Shown here one piece after another: positions 1 through 6,472 of a stretch of DNA of 15,174 nucleotides. The notes below the pieces were generated by a model. The model did no database searches. It saw only the letters and a program-made list of their open reading frames with translations, and was not told the DNA's origin. Position 1 is the first letter of the stretch, and every line of letters starts with the position of its first letter. The translations under genes and the position numbers were made by a program. This DNA comes from Betaproteobacteria bacterium (GTDB lineage Bacteria; Pseudomonadota; Gammaproteobacteria; Burkholderiales; Burkholderiaceae_D), in the NCBI GenBank assembly GCA_015655165.1, contig JAATFN010000221.1, forward strand, positions 1 to 15,174, written 5' to 3'.

Positions 1-903
1 CTCGCAGTACTGCCTCCCAAACGTCAGAACCTGCTGTTTTCAGCGACATTCTCCAACGAGATCAAAACCCTGGCCGACAACTTGTTGAATTCGCCTGCGA
101 TGATTGAAGTTGCACGCCGCAATTCGACAGTTGAAGTGATCAGCCAAAAGATCCATCCTGTTGATCGCGATAAAAAACATCCTTTACTCGCACACCTGAT
201 TCAAACCAACAAATGGTCACAAGTACTTGTGTTCACACGGACCAAGCATGGCGCCAACAAACTGGTCGAACAACTTGCCAAGGAAAATATCGCGGCGATG
301 GCCATTCATGGCAATAAAAGCCAGGCAGCACGTACACGTGCATTGAGTGACTTTAAAGAAGGCAAGATTCTGGCATTGATCGCAACCGACATCGCAGCAC
401 GCGGTATCGATATCGATCAATTACCGTATGTTGTCAATTACGACTTGCCGAATGTAGCGGAAGATTATGTCCACCGTATTGGCCGTACCGGTCGTGCCGG
501 TGCCACAGGTGAAGCCGTCTCGTTAGTCTGTGTCGACGAAAAAGGTTTATTGCATGATATCGAGCGTTTTATCAAACGTGAAATCGATGTCGAAGTCATT
601 GCAGGTTTCGAGCCGGATCCGAATGCCAAAGCCCAACCGATCCAGTTACGTAGTCAAGGTCACAATGGTCCGCGTCAAGGCGGTGCCCGTAAACCACAAC
701 AGCCTTCTGGTAGTAACAACAATAGCAGAGGCAATGGATCAAATGCCAAACCGGGTAATAAACCGGCTGCAGCCAAACAAGCTGGTGCCCCTTCACATGG
801 TGGTGCACCAGCAAAACCAAAACAAGGACCTGCCAGCCGCTCACAGCATCCTGCCCCACGTCCTTCTGCATTAACCCATCGCTCTGGTGGTCGCGGCAGA
901 TAA
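1..903 (+). CDS. rhlE: DEAD-box ATP-dependent RNA helicase RhlE, C-terminal part (5' end outside window)
   Basis: The reading frame is open from base 1, so only the last 300 residues are visible; a start at the TTG at 82 would cut through the helicase core. Visible motifs, numbered from the first visible residue: SAT (motif III) at 14-16, VLVFTRT (motif IV) at about 75-81, [10 protein letters not shown] (motif V) at 128-137 and HRIGRTGR (motif VI) at 158-165. After the core comes GFEPDP followed by a PIQ motif, which matches the RhlE subgroup as I remember E. coli RhlE. The last 90 or so residues are a disordered tail rich in Gly, Asn, Gln, Pro, Lys and Arg, usual for RNA-binding extensions in this family. 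Known RhlE proteins unwind short RNA duplexes in ribosome assembly and RNA decay in the cytoplasm. The Q motif, Walker A and DEAD box lie upstream of the window. It is followed by its own terminator. Confidence 0.93.
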   Translation, partial: LAVLPPKRQNLLFSATFSNEIKTLADNLLNSPAMIEVARRNSTVEVISQKIHPVDRDKKHPLLAHLIQTNKWSQVLVFTRTKHGANKLVEQLAKENIAAMAIHGNKSQAARTRALSDFKEGKILALIATDIAARGIDIDQLPYVVNYDLPNVAEDYVHRIGRTGRAGATGEAVSLVCVDEKGLLHDIERFIKREIDVEVIAGFEPDPNAKAQPIQLRSQGHNGPRQGGARKPQQPSGSNNNSRGNGSNAKPGNKPAAAKQAGAPSHGGAPAKPKQGPASRSQHPAPRPSALTHRSGGRGR

Positions 904-922
904 CTGTCATTGATACACGATC

Positions 923-963
923 GATAAAAAAAATGGAAACCGCGTGGTTTCCATTTTTTTATC
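923..963. terminator. Bidirectional rho-independent terminator
   Basis: The arms TGGAAACC (934-941) and GGTTTCCA (946-953) enclose a GCGT loop. They are flanked by eight A on the left and seven T on the right, and the symmetry extends outwards to GAT/ATC. A U-tract therefore follows the stem on either strand. It lies 20 bases after the rhlE stop and can end both rhlE transcription and, from the other side, transcripts of the convergent MFS gene. Confidence 0.9.
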
Positions 964-970
964 TTTGATA

Positions 971-1035
971 ATTGTTCACTGCAATTATGCACTCCTATTA
1001 TGCACTCCTATTATTCACTGCGATTATTCAATGTG
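971..1035. repeat. Five imperfect 13-bp tandem repeats
   Basis: The consecutive 13-base units are ATTGTTCACTGCA (971), ATTATGCACTCCT (984), ATTATGCACTCCT (997), ATTATTCACTGCG (1010) and ATTATTCAATGTG (1023). Units two and three are identical; the others keep the ATTrTkCA core. They lie between the terminator and the 3' end of the MFS gene, outside any credible coding sequence. No function is assigned. Confidence 0.8.
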
Positions 1036-1065
1036 ACAGTCATGCCCCTCTTATCATCATGGATT

Positions 1066-2451
1066 TCATGTTGCATTTTTTGTCATATCTGTACCGGCGT
1101 TTTCAGGTAACTTTCTCAGCATTGGTACTGACAACACGGAGAACAATCCAATAATCAAAAACGCTGGCGAAAAGTCCGACTCCATCAGTGTCTCGTGCCC
1201 GTTCACATAGTTGGTCAACTGAATCACCAACCCGGCAATCACCACACCGATACCCAGCGAGAGTTGTTGCACAACACTGGCCAGACTTGTTGCAGAACCG
1301 GCATCACGGTCCTTGATGTCGGCATAAGCCAATGCATTCAAACAGGTAAACTGCAGTGACGGGAAAAATCCGCCCAACAAGACAATGATAAACATGACAA
1401 CATAGGGCGTATTCACACTAAACAATCCGAACACGGCAATCGAGATGCCCGCCAATACGGCATTGACCATCAATACGCTTCTAAACCCATAGCGGCGTAA
1501 AACGCCGGAAGCCAAAGCCTTCATGAACAAGGCGCCAAAAGCCGACGCGCAGGTAATCAAGCCCGACTCGAACGGATTCATATGCAAGCCTTCCTGCAAG
1601 GCCAACGGCAACAAGAATGGTACCGCGCCCAGTCCGAAGCGAAATAAGGAGCCCCCCAATACACTGGCACGAAACGAAGGTATGGCCAGCAAACGAAAAT
1701 CCAGCAACGGTGCATCCACATGCTTCGCATGCCTAAAACACATATACAACATCACGGCGCCAATGAGACACATTGCTGCTACCAGTTCATGGGGTACCAG
1801 CGGACTACCCAGAAACGAAAACCCCGACATCAAGAGACCGCCCGCACCGGCAGACAGAATGAATCCTTTCGTATCCAGGGGCTTGACCGCGTCATCTCGG
1901 AAATTGCGGATATATTTACCGGCCATATACCATCCCAGAAGACAGATCGGAATATTGATCAGAAAAATCCAGCGCCAATGAAAATACATCGTAATGAACC
2001 CGCCCAGTGGCGGGCCGATCACCGGGCCAATCAATGATGGTACAGCCAAAAAGCTGATGGCTTTGACGAACTCGGTTTTGGAAACCGACCGGAAAATCAC
2101 CAGCCGGCCAATAGGCAACATCATCGCGCCACCAATACCCTGCAAGAACCGCGCCCCCACAAACATCCATAGCGACGTCGATACGGCACACAATAAAGAG
2201 CCGATCATGAAGGTCAACATTGCACCACGAAATACAGTACGTGCACCCACTTTGTCAGCTATCCAGCTCGAGAGCGGGATAAAGATGCCCAAACTGACCA
2301 CATACGCGGTTAATGCGAGCTTTAATGTTAATACATCATAGTTGAAATGCCGTGCCAGCTCGGGCAAGGACGTTGCAATAATAGTCGCATCCATGCGCTC
2401 GACAAACAGCGCAGAACCGACAATCAACGGAACAATAAGTGAAGGAGCCAC
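1066..2451 (-). CDS. MFS multidrug-type exporter, DHA2 (EmrB/QacA/MdtD-like) family
   Basis: A 461-residue polytopic inner-membrane protein, most of it hydrophobic helices. Diagnostic features are an early MDATIIATSLP segment (DHA2 motif D1 type), the loop 2-3 motif A as SWIADKVGARTVF, LQGIGGAMMLPIGRL, a motif C-like GPVIGPPLGG in helix 5, and HWRWIFLINIPI before helix 6. This pattern and the length fit 14-helix proton-driven exporters, and the spacing recalls E. coli MdtD (about 470 residues). The substrate cannot be read from sequence. The start is GTG at 2451; an in-frame TAA lies only nine bases upstream, so no longer protein is possible, and no good Shine-Dalgarno is visible. The gene stands alone, diverges from the TM2-domain gene and ends near the terminator shared with rhlE. 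No partner membrane-fusion gene is adjacent. The family call is firm; the drug or metabolite role is inference. Confidence 0.88.
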   Translation of the reverse strand: MAPSLIVPLIVGSALFVERMDATIIATSLPELARHFNYDVLTLKLALTAYVVSLGIFIPLSSWIADKVGARTVFRGAMLTFMIGSLLCAVSTSLWMFVGARFLQGIGGAMMLPIGRLVIFRSVSKTEFVKAISFLAVPSLIGPVIGPPLGGFITMYFHWRWIFLINIPICLLGWYMAGKYIRNFRDDAVKPLDTKGFILSAGAGGLLMSGFSFLGSPLVPHELVAAMCLIGAVMLYMCFRHAKHVDAPLLDFRLLAIPSFRASVLGGSLFRFGLGAVPFLLPLALQEGLHMNPFESGLITCASAFGALFMKALASGVLRRYGFRSVLMVNAVLAGISIAVFGLFSVNTPYVVMFIIVLLGGFFPSLQFTCLNALAYADIKDRDAGSATSLASVVQQLSLGIGVVIAGLVIQLTNYVNGHETLMESDFSPAFLIIGLFSVLSVPMLRKLPENAGTDMTKNAT

Positions 2452-2517
2452 AGTCTTTTATGAAAAACAGTCGTAGATAAAGCGCTTATTCTTTGTATTT
2501 GCTGTCTTTATACGACG

Positions 2518-2532
2518 TGCGATGTGATCGCA
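2518..2532. promoter_or_regulatory. Palindrome TGCGAT-GTG-ATCGCA in a divergent promoter region
   Basis: This is a perfect inverted repeat with 6-bp arms and a 3-bp centre. It sits between the divergent MFS exporter (start 2451) and TM2-domain gene (start 2652), a usual place for a dimeric repressor or activator site. No regulator gene is adjacent, and no second copy was noticed in the window. A chance palindrome is possible. Confidence 0.3.
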
Positions 2533-2651
2533 TATAGGACATGAACAAAAAATCTTACGTAAGTGTAAACCAATACGAATCAGTCGTGTCGAAGCAGTGC
2601 GTAAATATCCGGATGGTACTTCCCGGAAAATCTGTACCAACAGGGACACTG

Positions 2652-3080
2652 ATGACACCTTACAAGACACATAACAAAACGATCGGTTACATTTTATGGC
2701 TCTTCGGCATCTTGGGCGTACACCGTTTTTATTATGGGCGTCCTGTAACCGGCACGATCTGGTTATGTACATTAGGTGTCTTTGGCATTGGCTGGATCAT
2801 CGATTTGTTTCTGATTCCGGCAATGAACCGGGAAGTCGACTGCCGTTTTATATCCGGGCAATATGATTATTCAGCTGCCTGGTTATTATTGGTGTTACTC
2901 GGATATACCGGTGCACACCGGTTTTATATCGGCAACTGGAAAACCGGCGTGCTCTATTTACTAACGCTGGGGATATGTTTTATCGGGGTGTTATACGATG
3001 TCTGGATAATCAATCAACACCTCTCCAGACGCAACCGTCTCCAGATGCATACCGATGCACTGTACGCATCGGTATACTAA
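2652..3080 (+). CDS. Protein with two tandem TM2 domains (function unknown)
   Basis: A 142-residue membrane protein made of two TM2 modules. The first covers about residues 8-55 and carries GYILWLFGILGVHRFYYG, a Trp/Leu-rich second helix and DLFLIP. The second covers about 72-125 with the matching LLLVLLGYTGAHRFYIG and a DVW ending. The hallmark of the family is the G-x-HRFY-x-G turn between two helices, seen twice here. A polar linker containing NREVDCRFISGQYDY joins the modules, an arrangement I recall from other proteobacterial TM2 proteins. The ATG at 2652 is chosen because AGGGA ends five bases upstream; the frame runs open to 2541, but that extension adds 37 polar residues with no family resemblance. 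The gene is single, diverging from the MFS exporter and converging on the paeA-like gene with a 37-base gap. No biochemical role is established for bacterial TM2 proteins, and I do not propose one. Confidence 0.85.
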   Translation: MTPYKTHNKTIGYILWLFGILGVHRFYYGRPVTGTIWLCTLGVFGIGWIIDLFLIPAMNREVDCRFISGQYDYSAAWLLLVLLGYTGAHRFYIGNWKTGVLYLLTLGICFIGVLYDVWIINQHLSRRNRLQMHTDALYASVY

Positions 3081-3117
3081 TCCACTGCATCAGGAAGCAA
3101 TGGCAGCCTGGCCAGTA

Positions 3118-4467
3118 TTATTCATGCTTTTGTTCGTCGTTATGCATGATGACGACAGGTTTGTCCATACTGCCGTCATTTTTAAAATACGTGACCAATA
3201 ACTGGTTAATCCGGTTGCCTTCGATATCGACTACTTCGAATTTATAATTTGCGAATAAAACGAAGTCGGCTTTTTTAGGAATCTTTCTGAGCATATACAT
3301 AATAAAACCCGACAGGGTTTCGTAGCCCACCGGATTTGGATACTCATCGATATCAAGTTCATGCATGACTTCGGCCAATGGTGTCAACCCATCCATTAAC
3401 CATGAACTTTTGTCGCGTCGTACAATTTGCTGCTCTTCATCGGGCAAACTCAACAAGTTCCCCATCAAGACACTGGTGACATCGGTAATACTGATAATAC
3501 CGACAACCAATGCATATTCATTGACGACAACTGCCAAATCTTCGCCAACGGCTTTCATGCGCTCCATGACTTCCCACAAATTCAGGCTGTCGGGAATCGA
3601 CAACGGAGCATGGATCAATTTACGGTCTTGCAAAGAAAACTCTTCCCCGCGCAACAAACACTTCAAGACATCTTTGGAATCGATATATCCCAGCACATTA
3701 TCGATGTTGCCTTCACAGACTAAAAACCGTGCATGTTGATGCGCGATGATCTTCTGGATCACCGTTTCCTTGGTGTCGCTGAGCAGGAAATAGACAATGC
3801 TGTCACGTGCTGTCATTGCTGACGGCACATAGCGCGACTCCAGATCAAAGACGTTTTCAATCAAATGGTGTTCTTGATGTTTCAATACCCCGGCTTCGGC
3901 ACCGGCATCGACCATGGCATGGATCTCGCCAGGCGTGATTACGTCATGGCGTACCAAAGGCATGCCCAAGAGGGTAAAGATAATTTTTGTGATGCCGTTA
4001 AAAAACCAGACAATCGGTTTAAATAACGTCGTACAAAACAACATTGGCTGCACCAGTAAAATGGCGGCTTTTTCCGGAGCGGCCATGGCCAGTCGTTTGG
4101 GAATCAGGTCGGCAAATAAAATAAAGAAGCTTGTAACTGCCAGAAACGACAGGGAAAAACTGATGTTGTGCAACCACTCGCCCTGATAGACATTACCGAT
4201 CAAACTTTTGATATGCGGGGTTAGTGCCGGTTCACCAATGACACCCGCCAAAATAGCGACCGCATTCAACCCGATTTGCACCACGGTAAAAAAATTCCCT
4301 GGCTGCGCTTGTAAAGCCAGCACACGTGCCGCATTCACATTGCCTTCCTTGGACATCATTTCAAGGCGTAGGCGCCGCGCAGCAGCAAGCGAAATTTCAG
4401 CACAAGATAAAAATGCACTAAATACAACTAAAATAATAATGACTGTAAAGCTTGAAAGAGTACTCAT
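3118..4467 (-). CDS. paeA: CNNM/HlyC-CorC family membrane protein, PaeA (YtfL)-like
   Basis: 449 residues in three parts. An N-terminal CNNM (DUF21) membrane domain covers about 1-185, with FSAFLSCAEISLAAARR, GNFFTVVQIGLNAVAILAG and FADLIPKRLA. A pair of CBS domains covers about 210-335, containing RFLVCEG, GYIDSKDVL and VVVNEYALVVGII. A CorC_HlyC domain follows at about 350-427, with SSWLMDG, LDIDEYP and KFEVVDIEGNRI. The length and motifs match E. coli YtfL (447 residues), renamed PaeA after its reported role in exporting cadaverine and putrescine under stress; many relatives are annotated only as hemolysin or CorC. Transfer of the polyamine function is inference from similarity. The start at 4467 gives a first helix directly after the Met; only a weak GAGAG-type ribosome site precedes it. 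The gene stands alone. Its 3' end faces the TM2 gene with no visible terminator between them. Confidence 0.87.
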   Translation of the reverse strand: MSTLSSFTVIIILVVFSAFLSCAEISLAAARRLRLEMMSKEGNVNAARVLALQAQPGNFFTVVQIGLNAVAILAGVIGEPALTPHIKSLIGNVYQGEWLHNISFSLSFLAVTSFFILFADLIPKRLAMAAPEKAAILLVQPMLFCTTLFKPIVWFFNGITKIIFTLLGMPLVRHDVITPGEIHAMVDAGAEAGVLKHQEHHLIENVFDLESRYVPSAMTARDSIVYFLLSDTKETVIQKIIAHQHARFLVCEGNIDNVLGYIDSKDVLKCLLRGEEFSLQDRKLIHAPLSIPDSLNLWEVMERMKAVGEDLAVVVNEYALVVGIISITDVTSVLMGNLLSLPDEEQQIVRRDKSSWLMDGLTPLAEVMHELDIDEYPNPVGYETLSGFIMYMLRKIPKKADFVLFANYKFEVVDIEGNRINQLLVTYFKNDGSMDKPVVIMHNDEQKHE

Positions 4468-4865
4468 ATTTTTCTCTCTTCATCGCTGTCTTCTCATTGT
4501 CTGCAACAGGAACGCGTGACTGTAAACATGTTCTGTCTACACGTAGAACCTACTACGTTATCTACAGCGTTTAACCGGCACTACGCCGATCATTACTGCC
4601 GATATTATCGCATTACTTCACAACAAAAAAATGACTGCAAATCGATCTATACGCTTCTGGCTCAGGCTTGTTTCAAGACCTGGCCTGACCTGCGTTTGGA
4701 TACAGGCTAGCCGTAACTACATTGAATGTTTGCCACAAGTGTATGCAGTAAACAACGCACGGCCAATCAGTTGAAAATGACAGGATGTCCTGTTCATTAA
4801 GATAAAAGCACGCAGGAAATGGCTTTTATGACTGGTTATTGTTTTTCTTGGTATCACTGCCAATA
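4468..4865. other. 398-bp intergenic stretch without a recognised gene
   Basis: This lies between the paeA-like start and the fsr terminator, both on the minus strand, so it should hold the paeA promoter. The open frames here (for instance 4516-4710) lack a spaced ribosome site and resemble nothing known. Two small dyads are visible: ACAGGA-TG-TCCTGT at 4780-4793, and arms ATAAAAGC (4802-4809) and GCTTTTAT (4822-4829) around a 12-base loop. I found no tRNA-like or known RNA structure. Confidence 0.5.
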
Positions 4866-4904
4866 AAAAACGGAGCAGTGACATTATATCACTACCCCGT
4901 TTTT
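4866..4904 (-). terminator. Rho-independent terminator of fsr, minus-strand specific
   Basis: Arms at 4866-4881 and 4889-4904 enclose a 7-base loop. In the minus-strand RNA the stem is 16 continuous pairs including two G-U wobbles, followed by six U. In plus-strand RNA those two positions become A-C mismatches, so the structure is built for minus-strand transcripts. It begins 23 bases after the fsr stop codon. Confidence 0.88.
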
Positions 4905-4927
4905 ACCGGAAACGCTGGAACGCTTTG

Positions 4928-6169
4928 TCAGTTGACTGTCACAGGCGTTTGTCCGACCTTTTGCAGTTTCGGCAAAAAAGCTGCGGCCAAGCCGATTAAC
5001 GGCAAGAAAGCACAGACATGGTAGACAAACCGAATACTTGTCACGTCTGCCAGTTGCCCAAGAACAGCGGCACCAATACCGCCCAGGCCAAAAGAGAATC
5101 CATAGAAGAGACCTGCGACCATCCCCACACGTCCTGGCATCAACTCTTGCCCGAATACAATAATTGCAGGGAAGGCAGACGCCAGAATAAAACCGATAAT
5201 CGCACTAAGAACACCCGTCCAGAACAGATCGGCATAAGGAAGTAACAGCGTAAATGGAGCCACGCCCAGAATCGACACCCAAATCACCAGACGACGGCCG
5301 ATACGGTCTCCGATCGGACCACCTGACACCGTACCTAATGCCACCGAGAACAAGAATACAAACAAATACGATTGTGCGCCTTGCGCAGTCAAATGGAACT
5401 TATCGATCAGATAAAAGGTAAAGTAGCTCGACAGGCTCGCCATATAGAAGTATTTTGAAAAAATCAGCACCAGTAAAATGCCGATTGCCATACGCACTTT
5501 ATTGGCCGGCAACGGAATATACGCAACCCCGCGTTTTTTAGTCGGGTGTTTACCCAATACCAGTTGGCGTTTATACCAACGGCACAATTGAGACAAGATC
5601 ACCATCCCCAGCAATGCAACTAACAAGAACCACGCGATACTACGTTGCCCGCCTGGCAGAATAATCGATGCCGTCAAGAGCGGTCCCATCGCAGTACCTG
5701 TATTGCCGCCCACCTGGAACAATGATTGTGCAAGTCCAAAACGCCCGCCTGACGCCATACGCGCAATACGGGAGGCTTCCGGGTGGAAAATTGCAGAACC
5801 CAAACCGATCAACATGGAGGCGGTTAACAGCATCTGGAAATTGGGGGCTAACGCCAGGAACACCAGCCCGATAAAGGTGGCGCCCATACCGAACACCAAT
5901 GCATAAGGTTTGGGATATTTATCAGTGAAATAGCCGACCCAGGGTTGCAACAGAGAAGCCGTCACCTGAAAAGCAAACGTAATCAAGCCAATTTGCATGA
6001 AACTCAAGGAAAACTGGCCTTTGAGTAACGGGTAACTTGCCAGTAACAATGACTGGATCATGTCATTGAGAAAATGCGAAAAACTCGCCCCCCCAATGAT
6101 GGAAAAGCGCGTTTTATCCGCAGCGGTCTTCTGGTTAGACAAAGCCGCATCATTGATGGTCGTATCCAT
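4928..6169 (-). CDS. fsr: MFS transporter, fosmidomycin resistance protein Fsr
   Basis: 413 residues, close to the 406 of E. coli Fsr, with shared blocks along the whole length as I recall that sequence. These include SHFLNDMIQSLLLASYPLL near residues 31-49, FMQIGLITFAFQ, GYFTDKYPKP (motif A region, 79-88), FHPEASRIARMASGGR, SKYFYMASLSSYFTFYL, IGFILASAFPAI and GMVAGLFYGFSFGLGGIGAAVLGQLAD. It is a 12-helix inner-membrane antiporter of the major facilitator superfamily. The known E. coli protein confers resistance to the isoprenoid-pathway inhibitor fosmidomycin when overproduced; the natural substrate is unsettled. The ATG at 6169 gives a short polar N-terminus like that of the family; the Shine-Dalgarno is weak. 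Read divergently from the nodT-macAB operon, it shares that control region and could be coregulated as an export block. Its own terminator follows. Confidence 0.92.
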   Translation of the reverse strand: MDTTINDAALSNQKTAADKTRFSIIGGASFSHFLNDMIQSLLLASYPLLKGQFSLSFMQIGLITFAFQVTASLLQPWVGYFTDKYPKPYALVFGMGATFIGLVFLALAPNFQMLLTASMLIGLGSAIFHPEASRIARMASGGRFGLAQSLFQVGGNTGTAMGPLLTASIILPGGQRSIAWFLLVALLGMVILSQLCRWYKRQLVLGKHPTKKRGVAYIPLPANKVRMAIGILLVLIFSKYFYMASLSSYFTFYLIDKFHLTAQGAQSYLFVFLFSVALGTVSGGPIGDRIGRRLVIWVSILGVAPFTLLLPYADLFWTGVLSAIIGFILASAFPAIIVFGQELMPGRVGMVAGLFYGFSFGLGGIGAAVLGQLADVTSIRFVYHVCAFLPLIGLAAAFLPKLQKVGQTPVTVN

Positions 6170-6200
6170 GCACTTATATTAAAAATGTAATCAATCGTGT

Positions 6201-6229
6201 ATTGTAGGTGTTTGCAGCTTTTTTGTCTG
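6201..6229 (-). promoter_or_regulatory. Candidate sigma-70 promoter for fsr
   Basis: On the minus strand, CAGACA (complement of 6224-6229) is followed after 17 bases by TACAAT (complement of 6201-6206). These match the -35 and -10 consensus at four and five of six positions. Transcription would begin near 6194, about 25 bases before the fsr start codon. This is a visual match only. Confidence 0.35.
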
Positions 6230-6238
6230 AGCTATGAT
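6211..6238 (+). promoter_or_regulatory. Candidate sigma-70 promoter for the efflux operon
   Basis: TTTGCA (6211-6216), a 16-base spacer and TATGAT (6233-6238) lie on the plus strand. This overlaps the candidate fsr promoter face to face, and would give a leader of more than 200 bases holding the small ORF and the GTAC array. An alternative is TTGTAC (6357-6362), 17 bases, TACGCA (6380-6385), within the GTAC array itself. Confidence 0.3.
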
Positions 6239-6267
6239 CAAAACATTCATAGGGGGGAGAATTTTGC

Positions 6268-6366
6268 ATGTATCGCCCCAAATCAAGAAAAACAGGTGTT
6301 TGCCTATCCAATAATCCGCCCAAGAACGCTTTTGCTGCGCTGCACACGGTACATAATTGTACATAA
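6268..6366 (+). CDS. Possible 32-residue leader peptide upstream of the efflux operon
   Basis: The run AGGGGGGAG at 6251-6259 is the strongest ribosome-binding sequence in this control region and stands eight bases before ATG 6268. The ORF encodes 32 residues beginning MYRPKSRKTG and ending at TAA 6364-6366. The stop lies inside the GTAC repeat array, and the ORF is about 100 bases upstream of the outer-membrane channel gene. The peptide is basic at its start, has no membrane segment and resembles nothing I know. Short ORFs ahead of antibiotic resistance genes can regulate by ribosome stalling, but nothing here shows that directly. It could equally be a chance ORF behind a G-rich run. Confidence 0.35.
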   Translation: MYRPKSRKTGVCLSNNPPKNAFAALHTVHNCT

Positions 6367-6388
6367 CCGTACAAAAAAGTACGCAAAC
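6349..6388. promoter_or_regulatory. Four GTAC motifs phased at exactly 10 bp: probable operator array
   Basis: Units GTACATAATT, GTACATAACC, GTACAAAAAA and GTACGCAAAC begin at 6349, 6359, 6369 and 6379, one helical turn apart and so on the same face of the DNA. Within them TTGTAC-N6-GTACAA (6357-6374) is a perfect dyad with 6-bp arms. The array sits in the divergent region between fsr and the efflux operon, about 85 bases before the channel gene, a natural site for a repressor of efflux genes. No regulator gene is adjacent and I do not recognise the motif as a named operator. Confidence 0.6.
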
Positions 6389-6472
6389 CCAAGGCAATTC
6401 ACGATACGATTACGTCCAATTGGTACCATACGGATGCATAGCGATTGCGTCATAATGCAGCCCCTTCAGAAC

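Noticed and set aside
971..1035. A CRISPR remnant
   Set aside because: Units are 13 bp and contiguous, with no spacers and no cas genes.
1523..1981. 152-residue plus-strand ORF
   Set aside because: Antisense to the MFS exporter, low-complexity composition, no motif.
2523..2540. A CRP-type site overlapping TGTGA at 2523-2527
   Set aside because: The second half-site is absent; the better symmetry is TGCGAT-GTG-ATCGCA.
4516..4710. 64-residue plus-strand ORF as a gene
   Set aside because: GTG start with a ribosome-like AGGAA only three bases away, no recognisable domain, and no supporting context.
4839..5024. 61-residue plus-strand ORF
   Set aside because: It spans the fsr terminator and the antisense of the fsr 3' end; no family resemblance.
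6197..6472. N-terminal extension of the outer-membrane channel protein
   Set aside because: It would place about 90 residues before a complete lipoprotein signal peptide and run through the control region.
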